A program made the position numbers and the translations under genes. Under the pieces are notes generated by a model that did not search any database, was not told where the DNA came from, and worked only from the letters and a program-made list of their open reading frames with translations. DNA of 64,000 nt, taken from Calothrix sp. NIES-2100 (lineage in GTDB: Bacteria; Cyanobacteriota; Cyanobacteriia; Cyanobacteriales; Nostocaceae). How positions within the stretch are numbered: position 1 is the first letter of the stretch; each line of letters begins with the position of its first letter. The DNA lies in the NCBI RefSeq assembly GCF_002368195.1, contig NZ_AP018178.1, positions 8,576,645-8,640,644 on the forward strand, written 5' to 3'. Shown here in pieces: positions 50,857 to 60,071 of the stretch.

Positions 50857-52332
50857 TCAACCTAAACGCTTGATTTCGCCGTAGGTACGGTAATAGTTTC
50901 CCTGCTTGGCTGCTTTCAATGCTTCGACCCAATAGCGATCGCCCTCACGCCGGATATCTCGGGGAAACTGTACCATCCAATCTTGGCGATATCCATCAGA
51001 AATGGCGCGTATTCGTAATTTTTGACCTTCTCGAAAACACTCCAAAATTACACCTTGGGTGGGGTCAGTGGCTATCTCTAACGACGTGGTTGTTTGTAGG
51101 GGAAGACTGGGAGCATGGGTAACGGCGATCGCGGGGGGTAAGTTTCCCGCCTGAGCGCTTTGCAGTGCTGTTGTACTGATATCCAAACAGGCGATCGCGC
51201 CTTGATTGGTCACAATGTAAAGCCGCTCCTCAAACCACTGTATCGATAAAGCAGAACCGCACCCAGTAGCAACTTTCCACAGCAACTGTCCCTGCTGACT
51301 AAAACAGTAGATAAAGGCTGAACTATCTGCCGCATAGATATATTTTCCTTGACTATCAGTGGTGCAAGCATAGACAGATGCTCCACAGGGATAACTTTCT
51401 AGAACTTCTCCCTCTTTACTAAAGCTTTGAATTTGCTTACCACTGGTTGCAACATAAAGGCGATCGCTAGTCTGACAACCAAACAGAACTTTGCCATGTG
51501 TCAGTTGATGCCAGATTTGGCGACCTGTTGCGAAGTCATATCCCGTTACTCCTTTGGTGTGGCCGTGATAGAATCCTTGGGCATCGCAACACAACATCCA
51601 GCCCATTTTGCCACTACTTAATCGAGTCCACAGAATTTGTCCTTCGGGATCGGTTTTGGTGAGACCACCGTTAGCATCGGAAACCCCCAGCATTCCGTCA
51701 TAAATCGCCAACCAGAAAATATCAACACCTTTTTCTAGTTCGTAGGCAAGATAAGGAAATTTACCCGTGAGGTCATAGACACTGCCATTGTCACAACCAG
51801 CGTAAATCCAAATATCATCAATCACAATACATTTGACCGCATCCGGCAGCTGATACTGCTGCAAAATTTTCCCTTGGCGATCAAGCTTTAAAACCTGACC
51901 TTTTTCATTTCCTAACCAACAATGTTCTGCTTCTACAGCTAAACCAAAGGTACTAGAGCCAGAGTCAAATCGCCACAGGATAGGGGCTGGATAAGGCAAT
52001 ATTGGCTCAGAATTATTGATTACAGGAAGCGGAGCAACTGGAACAACAGGTGAGATGGGCTGCGGATTTGATTCTTTTACATGGATTGGTGTAACTGTCT
52101 TAGCAACAGTTGAGCGGATTTGATAACCCTTGCGTTGCTTGTCGCGAATGCGTTTATGAGCCTCAGCTTGAGCTTGCTCTGAGGTAGCATAAGTTTTTAT
52201 TTGGGTTGTACCAAAAGTCTTAACTCGCCCAAACCGAATAGTTAGGGTTTGCTCCGCCACGGATACTTCGTAAAACTTTTGACTATTGCTGTCTGCATCA
52301 GAAAATTCCAGATAGGTAACTTCGCCAGCCAT
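50857..52332 (-). CDS. WGR-domain beta-propeller protein
   Basis: A 491-aa protein. The first ~75 residues are a WGR-type domain (YLEFSDADSNSQKFYEVSVA, LTIRFGRVKTFGTTQIKTY, AQAEAHKRIRDKQRKGY); in PARPs and in bacterial MolR-like proteins it binds nucleic acid ends or serves as a regulatory module. Propeller blades follow (CWLGNEKGQVLKLDRQGKIL, IYAGCDNGSVYDL, YVATSGKQIQSFSKEG). The C-terminal ~90 residues are a further small domain (GVILECFREGQKLRIRAISD). It is the first gene of a two-gene operon with the propeller protein. Confidence 0.85.
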   Translation of the reverse strand: MAGEVTYLEFSDADSNSQKFYEVSVAEQTLTIRFGRVKTFGTTQIKTYATSEQAQAEAHKRIRDKQRKGYQIRSTVAKTVTPIHVKESNPQPISPVVPVAPLPVINNSEPILPYPAPILWRFDSGSSTFGLAVEAEHCWLGNEKGQVLKLDRQGKILQQYQLPDAVKCIVIDDIWIYAGCDNGSVYDLTGKFPYLAYELEKGVDIFWLAIYDGMLGVSDANGGLTKTDPEGQILWTRLSSGKMGWMLCCDAQGFYHGHTKGVTGYDFATGRQIWHQLTHGKVLFGCQTSDRLYVATSGKQIQSFSKEGEVLESYPCGASVYACTTDSQGKYIYAADSSAFIYCFSQQGQLLWKVATGCGSALSIQWFEERLYIVTNQGAIACLDISTTALQSAQAGNLPPAIAVTHAPSLPLQTTTSLEIATDPTQGVILECFREGQKLRIRAISDGYRQDWMVQFPRDIRREGDRYWVEALKAAKQGNYYRTYGEIKRLG

Positions 52333-52600
52333 AGTTTATGGGCAATGAAATCATGCTTCGCTTTTATACTGCTTATGATTCCCAAAAATCATAGTTGATG
52401 AAGCACGACTTGGATTGTTTTTTCTTAACGTGAGTTCGACGGATAGGAAAGCGTAAAAAGCCTGCTATGTAAGAATTTCCTCAACAGGACTAGAACAGGC
52501 GATCGCCTTGGGCGCGGCTTTGCTGAGCGCGCAGAGTCCATAGTGGCGGAAGCGATTGTCACCTTGAAATCTCACTTAATCCCTATTAAAGATTGAAACT

Positions 52601-54010
52601 TTAAGACTCAAAAGTTACAGGTAAAGTAACTGTGAAAGTAGTACCTTTACCGAGGCTGCTTTCTACTTGAATTTGACCTTGGTGATGTTCGACAATAGCG
52701 TAAGCGATCGCTAGTCCTAATCCTGAACCAGTAGAAATGTCACAAGCTGTATTTCCTGTGGTGTGCGTACGTGCTGGATCTACCCGATAAAAGCGATCAA
52801 ACAAGCGTGGTAGTGATTCTGTGGGAATACCAACTCCCGTATCACTCACTTTAACTTGTAATTGGGCAATACTATAGCGCAGCCCAGAAATGCGATCGCT
52901 ACCTTCTAAACGCGCCAATTCCACATTCACTCGTCCCCCAGATGGCGTGTACTGTAAAGCATTGCCAATCAAATTCGTAAACAGTCGCACCAACTGATCC
53001 CAGTTACCTAAAAGCGTGAACCAATTCTCAAACAATTCGGGGCTAGTTTCCTCAGTATGAGAATCAACTAAATGCAACGAAAGGTTAATTTTCTTTTCAG
53101 TCGCTAATAATTGCTGTTCTTCCAGCACTTCCATCAGCAAAGCATCAAGTGGGCAAGATGAAAAGTTATCTTTGCTGATACCACTATCTTGCCTAGCGAG
53201 AAATAGTAAATCATTGACTAACCTACCCAAACGCTGGGTTAGTCGTTCCACTAATTTTAACTGTTGTCGATAATGTAAAGAAGTAGTAGCTGCTTCGCCT
53301 TCTGCTAACTCTAAATCAGCCAGCGCCACTTGCACGTTAGTTTGAATCAAAGTTATGGGATTTCTCAGTTCGTGAGAAGCATCGGCGGTAAATTGTTTCA
53401 GGCGTTGGTAGGAATCACCTACAGGTTCCATCGCTTTACCAGAAAGAAACCAACCGCTTGCACCCACAGAAATCACCATTAACCAAGTACCAATAGCCAA
53501 ATCCAACATGAATTGACGGCTAGGTTTAGTGACTTCAAACCAGGGATGGCTAACACGCAGATACCCTAACACCTGACGCCCAAATTCTACCCGGTGTGTA
53601 ACTTGACGCAATAATACAGGTGATTTTTCCCAGCCTTCATTCCCCACACGCACAGTTTCACCCGTGCGATTCCCATGAATGGGAATATTCAAAGGCGTAG
53701 ATAGAGTTGACCAGAGTAATTCACCAGTAGCACTAAACCATTCCAAATCAATATGATCGTCTTCTACGGTATCAGCATTATCGCGGAAACTAGCTTCTAC
53801 ATTAATACGTAATGTCTCACTGCCACTGTTAACAGGTTCAATTACAAGCGATCGCTCTACAATTTCCACCACATGATTAAGAGTATCGTCAATCCGCTCA
53901 ACTAGCGTACTGCGAACATATAAATATACTCCACTAGCAAATAATAGAAGTAATACCGCTGTTACAGCAGTGTACCAAAGTGCTAGACGGCGTCGGGTAG
54001 CTTGGAACAT
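52601..54010 (-). CDS. two-component sensor histidine kinase
   Basis: A 469-aa protein from MFQATRRRLALWYTAVTAVL; an earlier ATG (54058) would add 16 residues read from a GGGGCAT repeat. Two membrane helices (about 13-32 and 170-190) enclose a sensor loop. There is little HAMP-like sequence. The H-box TADASHELRNPITLIQ holds His213. The ATPase has N-box NLIGNALQY, G1 DTGVGIP, F-box LFDRFYR and G2 GSGLGLAIAY. It resembles RppB/NrsS-type cyanobacterial kinases. No partner regulator gene is adjacent; a pfkA gene is upstream on the same strand. Confidence 0.9.
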   Translation of the reverse strand: MFQATRRRLALWYTAVTAVLLLLFASGVYLYVRSTLVERIDDTLNHVVEIVERSLVIEPVNSGSETLRINVEASFRDNADTVEDDHIDLEWFSATGELLWSTLSTPLNIPIHGNRTGETVRVGNEGWEKSPVLLRQVTHRVEFGRQVLGYLRVSHPWFEVTKPSRQFMLDLAIGTWLMVISVGASGWFLSGKAMEPVGDSYQRLKQFTADASHELRNPITLIQTNVQVALADLELAEGEAATTSLHYRQQLKLVERLTQRLGRLVNDLLFLARQDSGISKDNFSSCPLDALLMEVLEEQQLLATEKKINLSLHLVDSHTEETSPELFENWFTLLGNWDQLVRLFTNLIGNALQYTPSGGRVNVELARLEGSDRISGLRYSIAQLQVKVSDTGVGIPTESLPRLFDRFYRVDPARTHTTGNTACDISTGSGLGLAIAYAIVEHHQGQIQVESSLGKGTTFTVTLPVTFES

Positions 54011-54015
54011 TGTTA

Positions 54016-54120
54016 GGGGGCATGGGGCATGGGGCATGGGGCATGGGGCATTGGGCATTGCGAAGGGTAGGAAGCTGTTTTATCTTCTCCTCACACTCCC
54101 CACACTCCCCACACTCCCTT
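54016..54120. repeat. GGGGCAT and CACACTCCC arrays
   Basis: Six GGGGCAT/GGGCATT units (about 54016-54058) and three CACACTCCC units (about 54091-54118) fill the gap between the kinase gene and pfkA. Confidence 0.88.
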
Positions 54121-54132
54121 GTTCTCTTTCTT

Positions 54133-55212
54133 TTAATCTCCTAAATAAATACCCAAACCACGAGCGGTTTTGACTAGGGTATCTTCTGGCTTAACAGCTC
54201 TATATTGCGCGATCGCTTCGGCAATTGGTACGGCGAAAACTTGGCGATTTTGCCAGGTTACCATGTAGTCATATTTACCTTCTTCTATCAGGTTGACGGC
54301 GGCGACTCCAAAGGCGGCTGCTACTAGGCGATCTAGTGGTGAAGCGGTTCCACCCCGTTGCAGGTGTCCTAAGACGGTGACTCTGGTTTCTGCGCCAATG
54401 CGATCGCTCAGTTGATCGGCTAAGTATTGACCGATACCACCATATCGCCATTGACCTAAACTATTGGTCAAGGTGACTGCTGCACCATCTTGAGTCCGAA
54501 CGGCTTCGGAAACAATAATTAAACAATAGTTTTTGCCTTGTTCTTGGCGCTGTTTAATTTTGTGGCAAATATGCTCAATATTGTAGAGAATTTCGGGAAT
54601 TAAAATTACATCTGCGCCGCCAGCAATTCCCGCAGCGATCGCAATATGTCCCGCATCTCGACCCATGACTTCTAAAATGATCACTCGACTGTGAGAAGCA
54701 GCTGTAAAATGTAAGCGATCGAGTGCTTCTGTGGCAATATTAACGGCTGTATCAAAACCGATGGCATGTTCGGTAATGCCAATATCATTATCAATTGTTT
54801 TGGGAATACCGACTAAATTAATTCCGCCTTGTTGTGCCAAGCGCCGGAGAATCGCCAAGCTACCATCACCACCAATGCCAATCAAAGCATCTAAACCGAG
54901 TTGATGGTAACCTGCAATAATTTCTGCGGAGCGATCGCATAAACTACCATCAGGCATCGGAAAAGCGAAAGGATCGCCTTTGTTGGTCGTGCCTAACATT
55001 GTCCCACCAGAAGTTAATAGCGGGTCAACTTGCTCGATTTCCAGTTTGGTAAATTGCGGTGGACGCGCCATTAATCCCAGAGTTGCTTGCCGAATTCCTA
55101 ATACTTCCCAACCTTTTTCACAAGCACAATGGACTACAGCTCTGATCACAGCATTCAAACCAGAGCAATCTCCACCACTAGTAAGAATGCCAATACGCTT
55201 AGATTCTCCCAT
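54133..55212 (-). CDS. pfkA: ATP-dependent 6-phosphofructokinase
   Basis: A 359-aa protein from MGESKRIGILTSGGDCSGLN. It phosphorylates fructose 6-phosphate, the committing step of glycolysis. IGIGGDGSLAILRRL has Gly at the place that marks ATP rather than pyrophosphate users. The catalytic Asp is in PKTIDNDIGITEHAIGFDTA, and EVMGRDAGHIAIAAG and LGHLQRGGTASPLDR are further substrate-site motifs. Length fits the cyanobacterial form. It works against the fbp product of this window, so both directions of the step are coded here. Confidence 0.95.
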   Translation of the reverse strand: MGESKRIGILTSGGDCSGLNAVIRAVVHCACEKGWEVLGIRQATLGLMARPPQFTKLEIEQVDPLLTSGGTMLGTTNKGDPFAFPMPDGSLCDRSAEIIAGYHQLGLDALIGIGGDGSLAILRRLAQQGGINLVGIPKTIDNDIGITEHAIGFDTAVNIATEALDRLHFTAASHSRVIILEVMGRDAGHIAIAAGIAGGADVILIPEILYNIEHICHKIKQRQEQGKNYCLIIVSEAVRTQDGAAVTLTNSLGQWRYGGIGQYLADQLSDRIGAETRVTVLGHLQRGGTASPLDRLVAAAFGVAAVNLIEEGKYDYMVTWQNRQVFAVPIAEAIAQYRAVKPEDTLVKTARGLGIYLGD

Positions 55213-55352
55213 ATTTTTGTTACATTTCAAAAAGGAAATATTTTCAGTAGTCTTACGTGCGGTTTTGCCTGACTACATTGGTAATTTATTTGCCCTTGCC
55301 CTTGAATCTTTGACAAGCAATCATCAATTGAACCTATATTACTTTCACGCTT

Positions 55353-55498
55353 TAGGGCGTATTTTCAAAGTTTGAGATCCCCCCAACCCCCCTTAAAAAA
55401 GGAAGCAAAGAGAGCCTTAAATTCCCCCTTTTTAAGGGTAATAATGGGGTATCTCCGAGGAATGTTAGGAATAATGAGTAGTTTGAAAACACGCTCTA
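55353..55498. mobile_element. MITE-like element before ppk
   Basis: A 146-bp non-coding segment with 18-nt inverted ends, 15 of 18 matching: TAGGGCGTATTTTCAAAG (55353-55370) and GTTTGAAAACACGCTCTA (55481-55498). The interior has CCCCCCAACCCCCCTTAAAA and TTTTTAAGGG arms able to form a hairpin. It lies in the shared upstream region of pfkA and ppk. No target duplication is evident. Confidence 0.72.
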
Positions 55499-55745
55499 GG
55501 CGCTAGAGAAACAGAGAATAAAGAGAAATTTATCTATTTGGCATTGCCAATATGATTCACGCAAGATGCCTATTTTACAAACTTTTGCGTACAATAATAT
55601 ATAATGCTTTTTTAAAAGTTTTTAACAAATCAACACAATTAGCGATCGCTTTTTAACAAGCAATTTTGCTTAACTCCGCAGAGCTTGACACTATTTCCTT
55701 TACTATGGTCTAGTATGGGCGGCAACTTTTTGTTCTCAGGTGATC

Positions 55746-57956
55746 ATGCCAAAATCCAAGAAGAGCGGTAGTTCTGTTAATCTCAGCGATTCACAATATT
55801 ATCTCAACCGAGAATTAAGCTGGCTGGAGTTTAATAGCAGAGTGTTACATGAAGCCTGCGACCAGCGAACGCCACTTCTGGAAAGACTGAAATTTTTAGC
55901 AATCTTTACCTCGAATTTAGATGAATTCTTCATGGTACGGGTTGCAGGTTTAAAGCAACAAGTAGAGGCAAAAGTTACGCTGTTAAGTCCTGATGGTCGC
56001 ACACCGCAACAACAGCTAGATGATATCAGGTTTACACTCAGTCCCCAGGTCACCAAACAGCACCAACATTTTGAACAAGTACTCAGGCCGCTATTGGCAA
56101 ATAATCACATCCACATCCTGGATTATATAGATTTAAGTGATAAACAGCGGAATTATCTCGATAACTACTTTGAAGAACAAATTTTTCCCGTTCTCACTCC
56201 CCTAGCTGTTGACCCTAGCCATCCGTTTCCTTATATTTCTAATCTGAGTCTAAATTTGGCAGTAGTCGTCAAAAATCCCGAAACAGAAGAAGAATTTTTT
56301 GCCAGAGTAAAAGTACCGAAAGTTTTACCGCGATTTTTACCTTTACCGCCAGAATTAGGAATTCAGCACCACGGTCAACCTGCCCACTGGACTGGTGTAC
56401 CTTTAGAACAAGCGATCGCCCATAACTTAGATTCCCTATTTCCGGGAATGAATATTCAAGAATATCATCCCTTCCGGATTACCCGTGACGCTGATTTAGC
56501 CTTAGAAGAAGATGAAGCCGACGATTTGCTGTTAGCCATCGAACAGGAACTCAGAAAACGGCGGATTGGGGGAACACCGGTGAGGTTAGAAATTCAATCT
56601 CAAACTCCCGAAGGAGTGCGATCGCGTCTATTACAAGATTTAGAATTAACCGAAAGCGATGTTTACGAAGTAGATGGACTTTTAGGACTGCGGGATTTAA
56701 TGTATTTTATGGCATTACCCCTACCAGAATTCAAAGATCCACCACGACAATCTGTAGTCCCTAACCGCCTACAATGGTTGCGCGAACCTAGTGTTAGTTC
56801 GGAAATCCCAGAGGTAGAGGAAGGAAAAGACTTTTTTGCCGTTATTCGCGAACGGGATTTATTAGTACACCATCCCTATCAATCTTTTTCCGCCACAGTT
56901 GTACGTTTTATTACCCATGCAGCCCACGATCCGAATGTGCTAGCGATTAAAATGACGCTTTATCGCACTTCGGGAGACTCGCCCATCGTCAACGCCTTGA
57001 TTGCTGCTGCGGAAAATGGTAAACAAGTATCAGTATTAGTGGAATTGAAAGCGCGATTTGATGAAGAGAATAATATTTACTGGGCTAGACGTTTAGAAAG
57101 AGTTGGGGTTCACGTTGTTTATGGTCTAGTCGGGCTGAAAACCCATTGTAAAACTATCATGGTCGTCCGCCGCGAGAAAGACCGGATGCGGCGCTACGTA
57201 CATATAGGTACAGGGAACTATAACCAGAAAACCGCACGACTTTATACAGATTTAGGATTATTCACCTGTCAGGAAGAAATAGGTGCTGATATCACCGATT
57301 TGTTTAATTTTTTAACAGGTTATTCCCGGCAAAAGTCCTATCGCGAAGTACTAGTAGCTCCTGTAAATATGCGCGATCGCTTTTTAGCATTAATTAATCG
57401 GGAAATTGACAATGCTAAAAATGGAGTTACCGGGCGGATTGTCGCCAAAATGAATTCCTTAGTCGATCCCCAAATTATCGCCACTTTATACGAAGCATCC
57501 CGTGCCGGAGTACAAATTGACTTAATTATTCGCGGAGTCTGCTGTTTACGACCTGGACTAAAAGACATTAGTGAAAATATTCGTGTTATTAGCATAGTCG
57601 GCCGCTTTTTGGAACACTCCCGCATTTTTTATTTCTATAACAATGGTCAAGAAGAAATCTATATTGGCAGCGCAGATTGGATGCGTCGCAACTTGGATCG
57701 CCGAGTAGAAGTAATCATCCCCATCAAAGACCCAGATATTGCCAAAGATTTGCAAGAAATCCTCGGAATTATGCTGGCAGATAATCGCCAAGCTTGGGAA
57801 TTGCAAGCCAATGGCAGCTACATTCAACGCCATCCCTGCGATCATGCTCCCGAAGGTAACTCACAAAAAACTCTCATCAATATGGCATTACGTTCAACTA
57901 GCATTGCTTCAAATCTCATTGATTCCAAAAAGAATTCTTTCTATCTTGACAACTAG
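55746..57956 (+). CDS. ppk: polyphosphate kinase 1
   Basis: A 736-aa protein from MPKSKKSGSSVNLSDSQYYL (a GTG start two codons earlier is possible). It makes and breaks polyphosphate with ATP/ADP. The N domain reads YLNRELSWLEFNSRVLHEA, and FLAIFTSNLDEFFMVRVAGL follows. The phospho-accepting histidine is His486 in YVHIGTGNYNQKTARLYTD, and the second active-site His is His624 in FLEHSRIFYF. A TTGACA sits at 55684 with TAGTAT 20 nt after it, a loose promoter. A MITE-like element lies just upstream. Confidence 0.97.
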   Translation: MPKSKKSGSSVNLSDSQYYLNRELSWLEFNSRVLHEACDQRTPLLERLKFLAIFTSNLDEFFMVRVAGLKQQVEAKVTLLSPDGRTPQQQLDDIRFTLSPQVTKQHQHFEQVLRPLLANNHIHILDYIDLSDKQRNYLDNYFEEQIFPVLTPLAVDPSHPFPYISNLSLNLAVVVKNPETEEEFFARVKVPKVLPRFLPLPPELGIQHHGQPAHWTGVPLEQAIAHNLDSLFPGMNIQEYHPFRITRDADLALEEDEADDLLLAIEQELRKRRIGGTPVRLEIQSQTPEGVRSRLLQDLELTESDVYEVDGLLGLRDLMYFMALPLPEFKDPPRQSVVPNRLQWLREPSVSSEIPEVEEGKDFFAVIRERDLLVHHPYQSFSATVVRFITHAAHDPNVLAIKMTLYRTSGDSPIVNALIAAAENGKQVSVLVELKARFDEENNIYWARRLERVGVHVVYGLVGLKTHCKTIMVVRREKDRMRRYVHIGTGNYNQKTARLYTDLGLFTCQEEIGADITDLFNFLTGYSRQKSYREVLVAPVNMRDRFLALINREIDNAKNGVTGRIVAKMNSLVDPQIIATLYEASRAGVQIDLIIRGVCCLRPGLKDISENIRVISIVGRFLEHSRIFYFYNNGQEEIYIGSADWMRRNLDRRVEVIIPIKDPDIAKDLQEILGIMLADNRQAWELQANGSYIQRHPCDHAPEGNSQKTLINMALRSTSIASNLIDSKKNSFYLDN

Positions 57957-58111
57957 CTAAATCTAGTCTTTATCAAACTTTAATATTTCCTCACAATATC
58001 TGTATTATTTATCCTTGGGATGAAGGCAATTATTCAACCATAGGATAGAGTAATTCCTCGTACTTGTTCCCCTAAACTATAAAAGTTATATTATTTAGTC
58101 TTTTACCTTGA

Positions 58112-58528
58112 ATGTTAATGTTGTCCTGTGAGTCTTCTACCTTACGTGTTCTTTTGGTTGATGATCACGAATTAACCCGCTTAACTCTACAATTAGCTTT
58201 TTCCTGCCAAGAAAATATTCAAGTAGTAGGTTTAGCCAAGAATGGCCAAGAAGCTATAGAAATGGTTAAGCGCCATCATCCTGATGTGATTGTTCTAGAT
58301 TTGCAAATGCCAGTTATGGATGGTTGGAGTGCATCTAGTCATATTAAAGCCATCTGTCCTAAGACACAGATCCTTGGTTACTCTTCAGTAGAAGACGCAA
58401 GTTTGTACCAGACAAAAGCTATGCCCAGCTTTGATGAAGTTTGTAAAAAGGATGTCCCCACACACGAACTCATTGCTTTAGTCAGACAACTAGGAAACCG
58501 GAAAGGAGATAGCTTCGGTGCAGGATAG
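58112..58528 (+). CDS. stand-alone response-regulator receiver
   Basis: A 138-aa single receiver domain. VLLVDDHELTR holds the acidic pair, VIVLDLQMPVMDGW holds the phospho-acceptor Asp63, and CKKDVPTHELIALV the conserved Lys near the end. The C-terminal tail (GNRKGDSFGAG) has no DNA-binding domain. It should pass phosphate or bind a partner. No kinase gene is beside it. A bidirectional terminator follows at 58605-58641. Confidence 0.92.
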   Translation: MLMLSCESSTLRVLLVDDHELTRLTLQLAFSCQENIQVVGLAKNGQEAIEMVKRHHPDVIVLDLQMPVMDGWSASSHIKAICPKTQILGYSSVEDASLYQTKAMPSFDEVCKKDVPTHELIALVRQLGNRKGDSFGAG

Positions 58529-58604
58529 ATGAAACAGCAAAGGATCTGGATGAACCGAGGCGCAGTTAAATTCTGGAGACTTAGGAAAATTCGCTTACAT
58601 AAAA

Positions 58605-58648
58605 GCGTCGGTATAACCATTAACTCAGGGTATACCGACGCAGTTTTT
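58605..58648. terminator. bidirectional terminator
   Basis: GCGTCGGTATA (58605-58615) pairs with TATACCGACGC (58631-58641), with AGTTTTTAT after it. It lies between convergent genes and can serve both. Confidence 0.9.
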
Positions 58649-58672
58649 ATTATTGCTAACGCCTAGATAGGC

Positions 58673-58855
58673 TTAGTTATTTCCTGTCTGTGGAATAGTG
58701 CGTCTAAATTCGTCCACTAACTCATCCAATTCTTCCAAAGCTTGATTGACATCAATTCTCAAAGTTCCTAGATTAGGTTGTTCTAGTAGGCTGAGTAGGT
58801 ATTCGCGCTTGCTTTCAACTGCGGCAATACGTTCTTTTATAGTCTGTATATCCAT
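58673..58855 (-). CDS. small coiled-coil protein
   Basis: A 60-aa protein with a good ribosome-binding site (AAGGAATG on the minus strand). IQTIKERIAAVESKREYLLS and VNQALEELDELVDEFRR form two helices with heptad-like spacing. I recognise no function. Convergent with the receiver gene. Confidence 0.7.
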   Translation of the reverse strand: MDIQTIKERIAAVESKREYLLSLLEQPNLGTLRIDVNQALEELDELVDEFRRTIPQTGNN

Positions 58856-59182
58856 TGTTTTTACATTCCTTAACTATCTACAAGTTTAAAATTAACGCAA
58901 AAAAAAGGCTATGGCAGGAATTAACTAGTTAAACCTGGTGAAGTTGAAAAATAACTTTCAGTTTTGCCCACTCTCAAGTTACTGATACCAAGTTGCTATA
59001 AAAGGTAGTATCTGTCATTGCGACCGGAACGCAGTGGAGGGAAGCAATCTCATTAATCTCAAGCTACTACAACAGACCGCAACTTAGTATGAGTAGCTTG
59101 AGCTAAAGCTCTTTCCCGATCTGCCACTTATATCAGATGATAGTAGAATTCAGGTTTTATGAATTTATACTAACCTCAGCTC
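58856..59182. repeat. gap with GTCATTGC repeat copy
   Basis: TGTCATTGCGACCGGAACGC at about 59015 and AAGCAATCTCATTAATC after it form a third copy of the GTCATTGCGAGCG..AAGCAATC repeat. Nothing else is seen except leader DNA. Confidence 0.6.
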
Positions 59183-59731
59183 ATGTTACGCCAAATTTCT
59201 TTGGGAACACTCGGTTTAACTGTCGGTGGGATTTTAACCATCGTCGGATTTGTCGCCTATGCCGCCGATAACGCCACACTTAATCTTGTCGGATTTTTTT
59301 ATGGGTTTCCTCTATTGCTAGGAGGATTAGCACTCAAAGCTAACGAACTCAAGCCTATAGCATTTAGCCAAACTACCACACCCGCAGTTTTGCAACTCCG
59401 CGAACAACAAGCTACTGTTACTCAAAATAAAATTCGTAAAGATATCACCAGATATTGCTATGGTCAAGATGCCCATTTAGATAGGGCACTTTCTTATCTA
59501 GGTTTAAGTCCGACAGATGAAGAAAGACCAATCATTACAGGTTTACAAGAAAAAGAAATTAATGGTGCTTACGCTTTAATTTTAGAATTTGATTCGCCAC
59601 TGCTGACAATTGATGTTTGGCAGCAAAAACAGGAAAAAATGACCAGCTATTTTGGCCCTGGGGTAAGAGTGGAAATCACACAGCCCAGTGAAGACAAAAT
59701 TGAACTGACACTGATTACTACTCCACAATAG
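59183..59731 (+). CDS. DUF2854 family membrane protein
   Basis: A 182-aa protein. Two membrane helices (LGLTVGGILTIVGFVAYA and LVGFFYGFPLLLGGLALKAN) are followed by a soluble domain (ITRYCYGQDAHLDRALSYLG, YALILEFDSPLLTIDVWQ, YFGPGVRVEI). This fits the DUF2854 family found in cyanobacteria and plastids. Function is unknown. A heptamer repeat follows the stop. Confidence 0.85.
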   Translation: MLRQISLGTLGLTVGGILTIVGFVAYAADNATLNLVGFFYGFPLLLGGLALKANELKPIAFSQTTTPAVLQLREQQATVTQNKIRKDITRYCYGQDAHLDRALSYLGLSPTDEERPIITGLQEKEINGAYALILEFDSPLLTIDVWQQKQEKMTSYFGPGVRVEITQPSEDKIELTLITTPQ

Positions 59732-59737
59732 TATAAG

Positions 59738-59803
59738 TCATTGGTCATTGGTCAAGAAATTCTAGGCAATGGACTATTGACTATTGACTATTGACTATTG
59801 ACT
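59738..59803. repeat. heptamer arrays (GTCATTG)n and (GACTATT)n
   Basis: Two short arrays between convergent genes: GTCATTG (about 59738-59756) and GACTATT (about 59770-59803). Confidence 0.88.
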
Positions 59804-59810
59804 GACAAAT

Positions 59811-60071
59811 TTACTTTTCTAAGCGTACAGCGTACCACTGTAGATATTCTCCAGGCCCTAGATCCAACTCGCAACTTGTATCTATTAAATATTTAGCTTG
59901 ATCTGCTACTGTATCAATTTTTTGAACATCAGGTGGTAAATCTTGAAAATCCATCTGTTGCAAAACTGTCTTGAGTTTTTCCAATAACTCTGAGGCAGTT
60001 AAAAATTGCTCGGCTTGGTTTGTTTCTAGGACAACAAAATAGTCCTGGGCATACATTAATGAATCTGGCAT
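59811..60071 (-). CDS. CRR7-like NDH-1 assembly protein
   Basis: An 86-aa protein. PDSLMYAQDYFVVLETNQAE, FLTASELLEKLKTVL and LIDTSCELDLGPGEYLQWYA, VRLEK match chlororespiratory reduction 7 as I recall it. In plants CRR7 helps to assemble chloroplast NDH subcomplex A; the cyanobacterial protein is thought to act on NDH-1. Length fits the family. It stands alone. Confidence 0.82.
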   Translation of the reverse strand: MPDSLMYAQDYFVVLETNQAEQFLTASELLEKLKTVLQQMDFQDLPPDVQKIDTVADQAKYLIDTSCELDLGPGEYLQWYAVRLEK

